Shown piece by piece: positions 40,532 through 50,308 of a stretch of 64,000 bases of DNA (its first letter is position 1; every line of letters starts with the position of its first letter). This DNA is from CAVVJA01 sp963809815 (lineage in GTDB: Bacteria; Actinomycetota; Actinomycetes; Mycobacteriales; Jatrophihabitantaceae), in contig CAWELM010000024.1 of assembly GCA_963809815.1 (NCBI GenBank), positions 248,001-312,000 of the forward strand. Direction: 5' to 3'. Both the position numbers and the translations under genes were made by a program. The notes below the pieces were generated by a model that did not search any database, was not told the origin of the DNA, and saw only the letters and a program-made list of their open reading frames with translations.

Positions 40532-42709
40532 TCAGCGGCCGCAGATCGGGCTCAGGTAACGGCAGGCGACCGATTGCGGTGTCTCGACCGGTGCGCCGGC
40601 GTCGATGGACCAAGCGAGCCGGATGAACTGCGCGTGGGTCCAGGCGAGTGGGGTTGCAGAGAACGTGGGCTCTCCGGGTTGGAAGGCCGGCCCACTGCCG
40701 GAGGGTGGCCGGTGGTCCCACACCTGCTCGGGAAGTAGGAAGCTTTGGTCGTCGCCGGACCGGGCCATGGTGTCGAGGTTGTTCTGTGCCTGTGCCCCCG
40801 CGGCGAGCTGGTACTCGCCGCGTTCGCCCGTGAGCAGCGGCCAGCCGCGTCCGTGAGTGAGTCCCGACCCAGTCGGGGTCGGCTGCCATTCCGATCCATC
40901 ATTCGTCTCGCCGTATCCGTCGAAACTCGCGCGATGCCAGAACGGTCCGTTGGGTGTGGCGTAACCCAGTTGTCGGTCCACCACGGTCAGCGTGTCGAGG
41001 ATGCGTGGGTCATCCGGACGGAGCACGCCGAGGCGAACGAGTTCGAGGTAACTCGGGTCGACAACCGCGCGCTGATCAATCAGCGGTCCGCCATCGGAGA
41101 GCTGAATCATCGTGCCCGCGTTGGCGTTTCCGTCAGCAGTGATGCGCAGGAAGTACGGCCGGCTGCTATATGGGCCGTTAGTGGTGACGGTCCATGGCCC
41201 GAGGTTGGCTCGCCACGAATCGGCGACCTGCAGATAATGATCCGCGCTGGCGTTGTCGCCGTTCTTGCGGGCGATATCGGCGCCAACGACTAGCCCGGCG
41301 ATCTCCGCCGCGATCGTTGCCGGCGAGTAGCCGGAGGCATTCTCCCAGCGCTCGCCGGGCGTGCTCGGCCCGTTCGCGACGACAAAGTCTTCTGCCTTCT
41401 TCACGTGCGTCCAGTCGGCCGCACCGGTTCGGCCGAGCTGGCCGGCAAGCACGGTCGGAAACGACACTTCGTCCATCTGTAGGCCGCCGAACACCGGCTC
41501 GCCGGATAGCCTGCTGTTCTGCGGATAGGAGCCGTCCGGTTTCTGCTGGACGTTGAAGAGGTAGTCGAGCGCGCGGTTGGCCGCTGCGGGATCACCCATC
41601 GCGATCAGGGCCGTGGCGATCTCGTAGAGGTCCCGTGACCAGACCGCGTGGTAGACGGCCAACGACTGCAGCACATTCGCCCATGCCCAGGGGCGGCCCG
41701 GAGCGGCCACAAATCCGCCGCGATAGGTCTTGTCTTCGCTGGCGGCGAGGACCATTTGCGAAACGTGGTACTCGGTCGTCCACTGCGCCGACGATCGCGG
41801 GACCGGTTTGAGCGTCGCGAGATATTGATGCCATCCGGCTGCATATGCCTGCAGCTCGGCGGTAAATCCCGAATCTAGCGATGCGCGCGCCGTCGACACC
41901 GCCGCGGAGGTTGTCGTCCCGAAACCGATCGCGAGGGTGAAGTGCTGTCGGCCGGTGAGTCCGCTCAGGCTTGTCTGGCCGATTTGCACGACGTTTCCGG
42001 GCTGGGGTGCGGTGTACGTCCAATCCATCTGATGGTCTGTGGCGAGGTCGGTCCAGCCGTCGCTGGTGCCCTGGTAGCCGCTAGAAGTCTTCGTGAAGCC
42101 GCGCGAAGGAATGACGGCATCGCTAGTCGTCCCATCAGTGGCTACAAGCGCCCCACCGTTCGTCGACCCGGTGTCATCATCGCCGGTCATCGTCAGGGCA
42201 GGGTCGTGTAACACGTAGAGGTGGTAGGGGTCCCCGGTCAGGGAGCGGAAGTCGATGTCGACGAGAACGGTGGAGCGCGCCGGGTCGGTGACGTAGGTCT
42301 TGCTGATCAGGTATTTGCCCGACTTCGCCCGGTCAATCTGCTGATAGATCAGGCTCTGCGGGTCGAGCAGGCGGACCTGATGAACCGTGTCGGTGCTTTC
42401 CCGATCGGTGAACGTGCGTCCGTCGGTAATGACCAGTTGCGTGTCTCTCGTGCTGGGGGTGTCGATGCGCGGGTAGTAGATCTCGCTCAATTCGCCGCTG
42501 TTCAGCGTGTACCACACCTTGCTGGTGGTGCCGCGGGCCGTCCCGAAGCCATCCTTGTCGCCGGTTACCCAGTCGCTTGCCGCGCCGGGTGCGCCCGGCG
42601 CCGCTCCGCTCCGGGCCGAGGCGATGGCTGGTGAGACAACGACTCCGAAAGCCAAGGCGAGCGCCGCCACCGATCCCAACGTGACGCCGTTCCAGACTCG
42701 CGCGGGCAT
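40532..42709 (-). CDS. secreted GH15 family glucan 1,4-alpha-glucosidase (glucoamylase/glucodextranase-like)
   Basis: 725-aa exported hydrolase. An N-terminal signal peptide (MPARVWNGVTLGSVAALALAFGVVVSPAIASA, read in two pieces) precedes a GH15 N-terminal beta-sandwich domain of about 250 residues (WYTLNSGELSEIYYPRIDTPSTRDTQLVITDGRTFTDRE). A catalytic alpha/alpha barrel follows from about residue 300 (YHAVWSRDLYEIATALIAMGDPAAANRALDYLF, and later WPLLTGERGEYQLA with the general-base Glu). The domain order is that of bacterial glucodextranases and glucoamylases. It releases glucose from alpha-glucans outside the cell. ATG 42709 has a GGAGGT ribosome binding site, better than the GTG nine bases upstream. 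No carbohydrate-binding module or cell-wall anchor is visible. Confidence 0.9.
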   Translation of the reverse strand: MPARVWNGVTLGSVAALALAFGVVVSPAIASARSGAAPGAPGAASDWVTGDKDGFGTARGTTSKVWYTLNSGELSEIYYPRIDTPSTRDTQLVITDGRTFTDRESTDTVHQVRLLDPQSLIYQQIDRAKSGKYLISKTYVTDPARSTVLVDIDFRSLTGDPYHLYVLHDPALTMTGDDDTGSTNGGALVATDGTTSDAVIPSRGFTKTSSGYQGTSDGWTDLATDHQMDWTYTAPQPGNVVQIGQTSLSGLTGRQHFTLAIGFGTTTSAAVSTARASLDSGFTAELQAYAAGWHQYLATLKPVPRSSAQWTTEYHVSQMVLAASEDKTYRGGFVAAPGRPWAWANVLQSLAVYHAVWSRDLYEIATALIAMGDPAAANRALDYLFNVQQKPDGSYPQNSRLSGEPVFGGLQMDEVSFPTVLAGQLGRTGAADWTHVKKAEDFVVANGPSTPGERWENASGYSPATIAAEIAGLVVGADIARKNGDNASADHYLQVADSWRANLGPWTVTTNGPYSSRPYFLRITADGNANAGTMIQLSDGGPLIDQRAVVDPSYLELVRLGVLRPDDPRILDTLTVVDRQLGYATPNGPFWHRASFDGYGETNDGSEWQPTPTGSGLTHGRGWPLLTGERGEYQLAAGAQAQNNLDTMARSGDDQSFLLPEQVWDHRPPSGSGPAFQPGEPTFSATPLAWTHAQFIRLAWSIDAGAPVETPQSVACRYLSPICGR

Positions 42710-42893
42710 CTTCCGCACCTCCGCGGTAAACCCCCGAAACTCCGCCGGACACTGTAATCCGACAACTCGGACATCCTCACCATTTCATATCGAGACTGGC
42801 TGCACAAGACCCTCGCCGGCTCGTCAATGGCGTGGTACAGGTACCGGCGCCACACCGGCGCGGCAACCAGGACCGGATCCTGAAGGGGTTACC

Positions 42894-43583
42894 TCAGCGC
42901 GACTCGTACGCGTCGTGGTAGTTCCACCACTGATATGGCGGGGTCTGGGGGTAGCCCTCGGGCGAGTCTTCCCATTCCTCCTGGCGACCTAGGGCGGTTA
43001 AGTCGAGGTAGCTCCAGGTGCTGCCCATCGCCTCGTCCCCGCGGCTGTCCACGAAGTAGGTTCGAAACACTCGATCGCCGTCGCGGATGAAGGCATTGGT
43101 GCCGTGCCACTCGGCCACGCCGAAGTCGGCATCGAAGTCGTCGGTCAACGTGTACCACGGGATCAGCTGCCAGCCCATCCGCGTCCTCAGTCCCTCGATG
43201 TGTTCCTGAGGCGCGCGCGATACGAACGCCAGCGAGGTGTCGCGGGCATTCAGGTGGGCCGGATTCGCGACCTGGTCGGCGACCATCGAGCAGCCCACGC
43301 AGGCCCGCTCGGGATAGGCGCCACCCTCGGCGTAGGTGGTGATGTCCGGCCCGTAGAAGGCGCGGTAGACGATCAGCTGGCGGCGGCCCTCGAAGAGGTC
43401 GAGCAGGCTCACCGACCCGTTCGGCCCCTCGAAGCGGTAGTCCTTCTCGACGGCCAGCCAAGGCATCCGCCGGCGTTGGGCCGCCATCGCGTCGCGTGCC
43501 CGGGTGAGCTCCTTCTCCTTCGCCAGCAATCGCTCCCGAGCCTCGTTCCACTCAGCCGGGGACACGATCGGGGGGTTCTTCAT
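42894..43583 (-). CDS. DUF899 family (thioredoxin-like) protein
   Basis: 229-aa protein of the DUF899 family, which has a thioredoxin-like fold. Marks are VSPAEWNEARERLLAKEKELTRARDAMAAQRRRMPWL at the N-terminus, YRFEGPNGSVSLLDLFEGRRQLIVYRAFYGP, the Cys-containing ERACVGCSMVADQV (CVGC), FVSRAP and the end TPPYQWWNYHDAYE. The CxxC is at the position expected for redox activity, but the function of the family is unproven. The next gene on the same strand (DHFR-like) lies 37 bp downstream of nothing else; the two are in tandem (43621-44184 upstream) and probably share a transcript. Confidence 0.9.
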   Translation of the reverse strand: MKNPPIVSPAEWNEARERLLAKEKELTRARDAMAAQRRRMPWLAVEKDYRFEGPNGSVSLLDLFEGRRQLIVYRAFYGPDITTYAEGGAYPERACVGCSMVADQVANPAHLNARDTSLAFVSRAPQEHIEGLRTRMGWQLIPWYTLTDDFDADFGVAEWHGTNAFIRDGDRVFRTYFVDSRGDEAMGSTWSYLDLTALGRQEEWEDSPEGYPQTPPYQWWNYHDAYESR

Positions 43584-43620
43584 TTCGCGGTTTCCTCCTT
43601 CGGCGCAGCCCTCGACCGGA

Positions 43621-44184
43621 TCAGGGGCGCGTGTAGATCTGGATGGCGACGCCGTCGCCGACCACCGTCGATGAGGACAGGTGTAGCTGCTTTTTGTCGG
43701 TGGTCTCGCCGAACAGCCGCTTGCCGGTGCCGAGCACGACCGGGAAGATCATTAGCCGCAGCTCGTCGACGAGGTCGTTGTCGATAAGCGACTGCACCAG
43801 CTGGGCGCTGCCGTGCACCACAATGTCGCCGTCCTGCTCCTCCGTCAGTTTTGTGATCTCGGCGACCAGGTCGCCGGACAGGACAGTCGAGTTGGTCCAC
43901 TCCGGGTCGCGCAGCGTCGAGGATACGACGTACTTCGGCATCGTATTGAACATGTCGGCGAACGCCCCGTCTCGTTCGGGCCACGCCGCCGCGAACCCCT
44001 CATAGGTCCGCCGGCCGAGCAACAACGCGGCCGACTTCATCGTCTCATCCAGCTTGAACTGATTGCCCTTATCACCACGGTCGATCTCGAACGTCCATCC
44101 ACCGTACTTGTAATCCTCCCCGCCACCCGGTGCCTCGATGACCCCGTCGAGCGAGATGAACTCGGTGACCACGATCCGGCCCAT
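43621..44184 (-). CDS. dihydrofolate reductase family protein (RibD C-terminal-like)
   Basis: 187-aa member of the DHFR/RibD_C superfamily. Start MGRIVVTEFISLDGVIEAPGG, then LLLGRRTYEGFAAAWP (NADPH-binding loop), KYVVSSTL, DIVVHGSAQLVQSLI and DELRLMIFPVVLGTGKRLF. It is not the housekeeping folate enzyme; members are NADPH reductases of uncertain substrate. ATG 44184 has a perfect AGGAGG ribosome binding site; the open frame further upstream adds no homology. It is upstream of the DUF899 gene by 37 bp, in one operon, a pairing often seen in actinomycetes. Confidence 0.9.
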   Translation of the reverse strand: MGRIVVTEFISLDGVIEAPGGGEDYKYGGWTFEIDRGDKGNQFKLDETMKSAALLLGRRTYEGFAAAWPERDGAFADMFNTMPKYVVSSTLRDPEWTNSTVLSGDLVAEITKLTEEQDGDIVVHGSAQLVQSLIDNDLVDELRLMIFPVVLGTGKRLFGETTDKKQLHLSSSTVVGDGVAIQIYTRP

Positions 44185-44320
44185 TGCATCCTCCTCAGTG
44201 CGACGTAACTGCTGATAGGACGGACCGGCCCGCCGAAACTCATCGGCGTCGGCCTTGGCCAATTCCAGGAGCGGATTAGGCACCCCTCAACCGCGACCGC
44301 TAAGCATGCAACCTCGCGAA

Positions 44321-45283
44321 TTATTCAGCTTGTGCTGCGCCAGTGGGCACGAGGTCGACCCGGTAGACCTCTTTCGCTTCATGCTTCAGACCGGACTCGA
44401 TGCCACGGGCGAGTGACGTGACCTGAGCGCCACGGAGGTCATCGTCGATGTCTATCCGGGCGACAATCCAGACCTGGCCCGGACCGGTGAAAGTGAAGAG
44501 GAGTTCGCGAATCGCGGTCACGCCAGGATAGCCAAGGAGAACGGCTCGCACCCTTTCCATCTCGGCCGGCCGTAGCGGCTGGGTGAGGCCATCAGTCTCG
44601 CGGTTCCGCGGCCACACCCAGGCGCCGACCAGAAAGTCGTGGCTACGTTGGATGAGTCGAAGACTGACCCGAATCATCACCAATGCGATGAGCACCGCGG
44701 CCACTCCTTGGGGTACGGAGGACCCGGTGATCTGATTGAGGAGCAACGCCGCAAACGCGATTACGTCTCCGGAGACGGACACCGCGTCCTCGAGGAACAC
44801 AGCCCGCAGCGTGGGGTCGGACGTGACTCTGGACTCCTCCAGGAACTCTCGACCGTATCGGCGTGCTCGGCGGGCCATCTGGCCCGCTGACTGGCGGAAT
44901 GACACCAGATCAAAGACGGTCGAGATCGCCAGCACGACATAGGCCACGGCGAAGGATGAGGTGGCGCTCGGGTGGAGCAGCTCATCGATGCCCTCGCGCA
45001 GGGAAAACGCCGCACCGGCGACGAATACGCCGAGCGCCGCGATCAGCGCCCAGAAGTAGGCTTCCCGCCCGTATCCCAGGGGATGCTGATCGTCGGGACG
45101 GCGGCTGCTGCGACGCTGGGCCACGAAGAGAAATAGATCGTTGGCGGTATCGGCGAGTGAGTGCGCGGCCTCGGCAGCCAGAGCAGATGAACCAGTGATA
45201 GCCGCTGCGCCGGCCTTGGCCAACGCAACCCCGACGCCGGCACCCAGAGCTACCAATACGGTCCGCATGCTGTCGTTCGGCAC
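44321..45283 (-). CDS. cation diffusion facilitator (CDF) family transporter
   Basis: 320-aa membrane transporter exporting divalent metals against protons. Helix 2 has the metal site HSLADTANDLF (H-x3-D) and helix 5 has FLEDAVSVSGDVIAF, the ED variant of the second site, typical of the SLC30A9/ZNT9-like branch. The loop RRPDDQHPLGYGREAYFWALIAALGVFVAGAAFSL, in pieces, matches that group. A cytoplasmic C-terminal ferredoxin-like domain (RVRAVLLGYPGVTAIRELLFTFTGPGQVWIVARID) follows. Zn or Mn are the likely substrates. No regulator is adjacent. Confidence 0.92.
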   Translation of the reverse strand: MPNDSMRTVLVALGAGVGVALAKAGAAAITGSSALAAEAAHSLADTANDLFLFVAQRRSSRRPDDQHPLGYGREAYFWALIAALGVFVAGAAFSLREGIDELLHPSATSSFAVAYVVLAISTVFDLVSFRQSAGQMARRARRYGREFLEESRVTSDPTLRAVFLEDAVSVSGDVIAFAALLLNQITGSSVPQGVAAVLIALVMIRVSLRLIQRSHDFLVGAWVWPRNRETDGLTQPLRPAEMERVRAVLLGYPGVTAIRELLFTFTGPGQVWIVARIDIDDDLRGAQVTSLARGIESGLKHEAKEVYRVDLVPTGAAQAE

Positions 45284-45578
45284 GGCCCGACCTCCGCTCT
45301 GGTGACCGCCAAGGAATGCTCAGTCGGCAATACCATCTCCCCGGGCCAAAGCACAGGTACTCGTCCTCTGCATTTCCTCGCAGGCACTGGATCCGCCCGA
45401 TTGGACGTCGGGTCCACCGTTGGTGAAGCCGATCACGAAGCACTGCGGAGTAGGTAACGGGCGGGGCACAGTACTAGCGCACCGCACAGTCCGTCGTTAG
45501 TGATCACCGGCCGGTGCGCAGGTCTTCTGGGGCCGGTGCCTTTTGCTCGATCGCCAGGAAGGTGGCAGGCGGCGCTGC
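45284..45578. other. intergenic interval with CACCGGCCGGTG palindrome
   Basis: 295 bp between the CDF gene and the end of xylA, without a convincing gene. A perfect 12-bp palindrome CACCGGCCGGTG occupies 45505-45516, with a further GGCCGGTGCC at 45530-45540. It could be part of a terminator for the xylA-side transcript; its U-rich continuation on the reverse strand is weak. The promoter of the CDF gene must also be here. Confidence 0.35.
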
Positions 45579-46763
45579 TCAGCGGGCGCCGACGAGGTGT
45601 TCGATGGCGAGCTGGTTGAGGTGGACGAAGCCGTAGCCGCGCTGACCGGCAGCATCCGGGTCGAGGTCGGTCACGGACGGGTCCGTACGCAGGTCGGCGA
45701 GCGTCTCTCCCGACGACAGCGTTGGTTCGCTGAGGGCGTCAACGCCGGCTGTATGCATAGCCTCGCGCACCTCAGGGTCGGCGCGGTAGGCCGCGGCTCG
45801 CTCCCGCAAGAGCAAGTAGGTCGAGATATTCGCCCGTGCTGATGCCCATACGCCGTCCATGTCCTCGGTGCGGGAGGGCTTGTAGTCGAAGTGGCGCGGG
45901 CCGGTGTAGGCCGGGCCGCCGCCAGGAGCGCCGTTCTCCAGCAGGTCGACGGTGAAGAAGGCGCTGAGCAGGTCGCCGTGGCCGAACACGAGGTCCTGGT
46001 CGTATTTGATGCTTCGCTGGCCGTTGAGGTCGAGGTGGAACAGCTTGCCGGCCCATAGCGCCTGGGCGATGCCGGTCGTGTAGTTGAGCCCGGCCATTTG
46101 CTCGTGTCCGACCTCCGGGTTCACGCCCACCATGTCGGCGTGCTCGAGCTCGGCGATGAAGGCCAGCGCGTGTCCGACCGTCGGTAACAGGATGTCGCCG
46201 CGCGGCTCGTTCGGCTTGGGTTCGATGGCGAACCGGATGTGGTAGCCCTGCTCGAGCACGAAGCCGGCCAAGGTGTCGATCGCCTCGCGGTAACGGTCGA
46301 GCGCGGCGCGAATGTCTTTCGCGCCGTCGTATTCCGCGCCCTCGCGGCCACCCCAGAACACATATGTCTCAGCGCCTAGTTCTGCCGCAAGCTCCAGGTT
46401 GCGGGCTACCTTGGCCAATGCATAGCGACGCACCGCCCGGGCGTTGCTGGTGAAGCCGCCGTCCTTGAACACCGGATGGGTGAACAGGTTCGTCGTCATC
46501 ATCGGTACCACGAGACCGGTCTCGGCGAGCGCGTCCTTGAACCGGGCGATGTGCTTATCGCGCTCGCTGAGCGATGATCCGAACGGCACGAGGTCGTCGT
46601 CGTGGAAGGTCACACCCCACGCGCCGAGCGCCGCTAGCTGGTGCACGGACTCGACCGGATCGACTGGCGCTCGGGTGGCGTCACCGAACGGATCGCGGCC
46701 CATCCACCCAACCGTCCACAACCCGAAACTGAACTTGTCGTCTTTCGTCGGTCCCACCTGCAT
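45579..46763 (-). CDS. xylA: xylose isomerase
   Basis: 394-aa actinobacterial-type (class I) xylose isomerase, interconverting D-xylose and D-xylulose. Landmarks: KFSFGLWTVGW start, GVTFHDDDLVPFG, TTNLFTHPVFKDGGFTSNARAVRRYA with catalytic His, YVFWGGREGAEYDGAKD, EPKPNEPRGDILL with metal-binding Glu, GVNPEVGHEQMAGLNY, HLDLNGQRSIKYDQDLVFGHGD and HFDYKPSRTED. ATG 46763 is chosen because the GGAGG ribosome binding site lies 12 bases upstream; the in-frame TTG at 46778 would overlap it. It is the last gene of the GH3/LacI/xylA transcript, fitting xylose assimilation from xylo-oligosaccharides. No xylulokinase gene is in the window. Confidence 0.97.
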   Translation of the reverse strand: MQVGPTKDDKFSFGLWTVGWMGRDPFGDATRAPVDPVESVHQLAALGAWGVTFHDDDLVPFGSSLSERDKHIARFKDALAETGLVVPMMTTNLFTHPVFKDGGFTSNARAVRRYALAKVARNLELAAELGAETYVFWGGREGAEYDGAKDIRAALDRYREAIDTLAGFVLEQGYHIRFAIEPKPNEPRGDILLPTVGHALAFIAELEHADMVGVNPEVGHEQMAGLNYTTGIAQALWAGKLFHLDLNGQRSIKYDQDLVFGHGDLLSAFFTVDLLENGAPGGGPAYTGPRHFDYKPSRTEDMDGVWASARANISTYLLLRERAAAYRADPEVREAMHTAGVDALSEPTLSSGETLADLRTDPSVTDLDPDAAGQRGYGFVHLNQLAIEHLVGAR

Positions 46764-46797
46764 CGCAAGAGCCTCCAATAGGAAACGAGTTCGGGGG

Positions 46798-47829
46798 TTA
46801 TCGGGCCTCTGGCGGCGGTGCCGTCGAGTCCCGCACCACGAGGTCGGTGGCGAGTTCGACGTGGTGGGAGTCGACGCGTTCGCCGGCGGCCAGCCGGAGT
46901 GCAGTGCGCAACGCGACGGCGCCCATTTTGCGCAGCGGCTGGGCGACGGTCGTAAGTGGGGGCGAGGCCAGGCGGGCGACTTCAGTGTCGTCGAAGCCCA
47001 CCACGCTCAGGTCCGCGGGTATGCGTAGCCCGCGCGTGCGCGCCGCTTCGAGCACGCCTAGGGCCGTCTCGTCGTTCGCCGCGAAGATCGCGGTGGGCGG
47101 CTGGGAAAGGGCAAGCAGTGCGGCACCTTCGGTCAAGCCGTCGCCATAACTGAACGTTCCTTTGCGCACATAGCTTTTCGTTATCGGCGCTTCGGCCGCT
47201 TCCATAGCACTGCGATAGCCATGCATACGCGCTTGGTTGCAAGCCGCGGTCGCCGGCCCCCCGATGTAGGCGATGCGACGGTGACCGAGATCCAACAGAT
47301 GCTGAGTAGCGGTGAAGCCGCCGGTGAAATTAGTCGACCCGACGCTGATCACTCGCGAGCGCGGCATGTTGATGGGATCTATCACCACGATCGGCATGTG
47401 CGCCCGGGCTAGCGCGGCCAGGTCGGCGGCCGACACTTCACTGACCACAGCGATCACCGCCTGCCGACCGGCGGCGGCGAGCTGACGCACCCACGGCAGC
47501 GAACCCGCAGCGGGATCGCGCAAGCCGTGTCGCCGCAAGGTGACGACAACATCGACGGACCGGTTGGCACCTTCCACCACCACGCCGTGCAGGATCTCGA
47601 GCGAATACGCCGTGAGGGGGAGGTGGAACACCAGCTCGATTGATGGAAAGCGGACGATGTCCGCGCGACGGGCGACGTACTCGTGTTCGTGCAGGAGGCT
47701 CTCGATCAGCGCGCGAGTGGTGGATGAGACGTGCGGGCGTCCGTTGACCACCTTGGACACAGTCGCCACCGACACGCCGGCCTCGGACGCGATCGTGGCG
47801 AGGGTGGTCCGCTCGCTATTGGTGGTCAT
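46798..47829 (-). CDS. LacI family repressor of the xylose/xylo-oligosaccharide locus
   Basis: 343-aa regulator. The N-terminal helix-turn-helix TTLATIASEAGVSVATVSKVVNGRP (in pieces) is followed by the LacI hinge (VSSTTRALIESLLHEHEYV) and a periplasmic-binding-protein-like effector domain (DPINMPRSRVISVGSTNFTGGFTATQHLLDLGHRRIAYIGG; IFAANDETALGVLEAARTRGLRIPADLSVVGFDDTEVA). ATG 47829 has a GGAGGG site. It lies between the GH3 gene (14 bp upstream) and xylA (34 bp downstream), probably in one operon. By analogy with BxlR of streptomycetes it should bind the GAAA...TTTC repeats near 50.3-50.5 kb and respond to xylose or xylobiose. Confidence 0.93.
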   Translation of the reverse strand: MTTNSERTTLATIASEAGVSVATVSKVVNGRPHVSSTTRALIESLLHEHEYVARRADIVRFPSIELVFHLPLTAYSLEILHGVVVEGANRSVDVVVTLRRHGLRDPAAGSLPWVRQLAAAGRQAVIAVVSEVSAADLAALARAHMPIVVIDPINMPRSRVISVGSTNFTGGFTATQHLLDLGHRRIAYIGGPATAACNQARMHGYRSAMEAAEAPITKSYVRKGTFSYGDGLTEGAALLALSQPPTAIFAANDETALGVLEAARTRGLRIPADLSVVGFDDTEVARLASPPLTTVAQPLRKMGAVALRTALRLAAGERVDSHHVELATDLVVRDSTAPPPEAR

Positions 47830-47843
47830 GCGGCCCTCCACTC

Positions 47844-50282
47844 TTAGCCACTCGATACGGGATCGGGGGTTTGCGCAGCTGGGGTCAGGTCGACCGGGGT
47901 TACCAGCCGCCGGTCGGGGCCGACGACCCTGGTTCGGCCGGTAAGCCGGACCGTCCCACGGCAAGGCAAGTTTGCCGACGAGTTGCCGACGAGTATTTCT
48001 ATGTCTCCTGGTTCCACGATCCGCTCGAGATTGCGGTTGGTATATGCCATGCGGTCGGCATGTACGCGAAAACGGACGTCCACGGCCTTGCCCGGCTCGA
48101 GCGTGATCCGTGCGAATCCGGCGAGCTGCTCGACCGGCCGGGCGACCCGCGCGATGAGGTCGTGCAGGTAAAGCTGCACGACCTCAGTTCCGGCGCGACT
48201 GCCGGTGTTGCGGACCCGGACCGACACTGCGAACTCGCCATCGGTGGGCACCTCGGTGGAACTGAGGCGCAGGTCGTCGATCTCGAACGAGGTGTAGGAC
48301 CGGCCGAAGCCGAAGGGGAAAAGCGGGGTCGGATCCACGCTGCTGATGCCGGCGCTCTCAGCGCTGCCTAGTGGTGGCTGCAGGTAGGTGCGTGGCTGAC
48401 CGCCGGGGTGCCGCGGGATCTGCACCGGCAGCTTGCCGCCGGGCGAGATCCGTCCGGACAGCACGCCCGCGATCGCCGGTCCGCCCTCCTCGCCTGGCAT
48501 GAACGCCTGGACCAGGGCGGCGGCGCGGCCCGCGACGTCGCCAAGCGCGTAAGGACGGCCGGAGACGATCACGACGATGACCGGCGTACCGGTGTCGAAC
48601 AACGCGTCGAGGAGGTCAGCCTGAACCCCCGGCAGCCGGAGATCCTCGACATCGCAACCCTCGCCCGAGGTTCCGCGCCCGAACAGACCGGCCCGGTCAC
48701 CGACAAATGCGATGCACAAATCCGCGTCGCGGGCCGCGTCGACCGCGGCCGCGAACCCGGAGCGGTCCGTGCCGGTAACCGCGCAGCCGGGCTGGTGCAC
48801 GACCTGGACGTCGGGCAGTTCCGCCCGCACGGCGTCGACCGCGCTCGGGATGTCGATGCCGAGATCGTACTCAACGAGGGGCGACAGCACGTGATTCGGG
48901 AACGCGTAACACCCCAGGAACGTCCGAGGTTCGGCGGCGCACGGGCCCACGACGGCCACCCGTGCGGGGGGCGGGCGGTCGGCACCGAGCAAGGGCAGTG
49001 CGAGCCCGGCGTCGAGCAGGATGATCGATCGCTCCGCCAGCTGACGCGCGATCGCCCGGTTCGCCGGTGAGTCGAGATCGACACCGGCGTCGTGCACGGA
49101 CGTCTCGGGCGTCCAGTCAGCGTCAAGCAGGCCGAGCAAGGCTTTCTGGGTGAGCAGTCGCCGCGCCGCGCGGTCGACGAGTGCCTCCGAGATGTCGCCG
49201 CGGCTGACGGCGGCGACCACTCCCTCGCCATAAGCGATCGTGTCGGGCAATTCGACGTCGATGCCGGCTGCAAGCGCGTGAATCCCGGCCTCGGTCATGT
49301 CGGCCGCGATGCGGTGCATCGTCGCGAGGAAGGGCACCGCCCAGTAGTCCGACACCACCGTTCCGGTGAAGCCCCATTGATCCCGCAACACCTCGGTGAG
49401 TAGCCAGGAATCCGCGCCGGCCGGGACGCCGTCGACATCGGCATACGAGTTCATCACCGATCCGGCGCCGGCCGCGACGACAGCCGCCTCGAACGGCGGA
49501 AGAACGACATCGAGCATCTCCCGCCGACCCATCGATACCGGCCCGTGGTTGCGCGCTGCGCGCGATGCCGAGTAACCGGCGAAGTGCTTCACGGTGGCGA
49601 GCACGCCGGCGCTCTGCAGCCCACGCACGTAGGCCGCACCGAGCATGGCGACGAGATAGGGATCCTCGCCCATCGTCTCCTCGACTCGGCCCCAGCGGTA
49701 GTCGCGAACGACGTCAAGCACGGGGGACAAACCCTGATGTACACCGAGCGCGGCCATGTCTCGTCCGATCGCCGCCGACATCTGCTCCACGAGGGCAGGG
49801 TCGAACGTTGCCGCCAATGCGATGGCGGCCGGGTACACAGTCGCCCCGTAGGTGGTGAACCCGGTCAGGCATTCCTCGTGCACGAGCGCAGGAATGCCCA
49901 GCCGCGATGCGTCAAGCACCACGTGCTGCTGGCGCACCAACTCTGCGGCACCCTGCGCGGGGGTCACCGGTGCGCTTCCGTAGACCCGAGTCAGATGCCC
50001 GAGGCCGTGCCGACTGGCCTCCTCCAGGGAGATCTTGCCGCCGGCGGCGAACAAGTCTTGCATCGGTGCCACATTGAGGGTCGGCTCGGCCGGGTCCGGC
50101 TCTCGGTCAGCGCCGATGTCTTGAAGGTGTGCGCCGATCCAACGGCTGCCGAGCTGGGCAACCTTCTCCGCCAGCGTCATGCGCCGCAGGAGCTCCTCGA
50201 CTCGCTCGGCGACAGACAGCGTGGTGTCCTCCCAGCGGCGGTCGACCGAGTCGGCTTCCTGGGCTTCGTTCGACCTGATCAT
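47844..50282 (-). CDS. GH3 family glycosidase (beta-xylosidase/beta-glucosidase)
   Basis: 812-aa intracellular GH3 enzyme (no signal peptide). N-terminal TIM barrel: MTLAEKVAQLGS, GLGHLTRVYGS, LVHEECLTGF, GRVEETMGEDPYLVAMLGAAYVRGLQ, VKHFAGYSASRAARNHGPVSMGRRE, and the nucleophilic Asp in TGTVVSDYWAVPFL (about residue 300). Then the second alpha/beta domain (IILLDAGLALPLLG...VAVVGPCAAEPRTFLGCYAFPNHVL) and a C-terminal fibronectin-like domain. It most resembles beta-xylosidases of bxlA type. The LacI and xylA genes follow it, and an ABC importer is divergent. Its role is probably to split imported xylo-oligosaccharides to xylose. Beta-glucosidase activity cannot be excluded. Confidence 0.93.
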   Translation of the reverse strand: MIRSNEAQEADSVDRRWEDTTLSVAERVEELLRRMTLAEKVAQLGSRWIGAHLQDIGADREPDPAEPTLNVAPMQDLFAAGGKISLEEASRHGLGHLTRVYGSAPVTPAQGAAELVRQQHVVLDASRLGIPALVHEECLTGFTTYGATVYPAAIALAATFDPALVEQMSAAIGRDMAALGVHQGLSPVLDVVRDYRWGRVEETMGEDPYLVAMLGAAYVRGLQSAGVLATVKHFAGYSASRAARNHGPVSMGRREMLDVVLPPFEAAVVAAGAGSVMNSYADVDGVPAGADSWLLTEVLRDQWGFTGTVVSDYWAVPFLATMHRIAADMTEAGIHALAAGIDVELPDTIAYGEGVVAAVSRGDISEALVDRAARRLLTQKALLGLLDADWTPETSVHDAGVDLDSPANRAIARQLAERSIILLDAGLALPLLGADRPPPARVAVVGPCAAEPRTFLGCYAFPNHVLSPLVEYDLGIDIPSAVDAVRAELPDVQVVHQPGCAVTGTDRSGFAAAVDAARDADLCIAFVGDRAGLFGRGTSGEGCDVEDLRLPGVQADLLDALFDTGTPVIVVIVSGRPYALGDVAGRAAALVQAFMPGEEGGPAIAGVLSGRISPGGKLPVQIPRHPGGQPRTYLQPPLGSAESAGISSVDPTPLFPFGFGRSYTSFEIDDLRLSSTEVPTDGEFAVSVRVRNTGSRAGTEVVQLYLHDLIARVARPVEQLAGFARITLEPGKAVDVRFRVHADRMAYTNRNLERIVEPGDIEILVGNSSANLPCRGTVRLTGRTRVVGPDRRLVTPVDLTPAAQTPDPVSSG

Positions 50283-50308
50283 ATGCGGTCCCTATGCAGA
50301 CAGGTTCA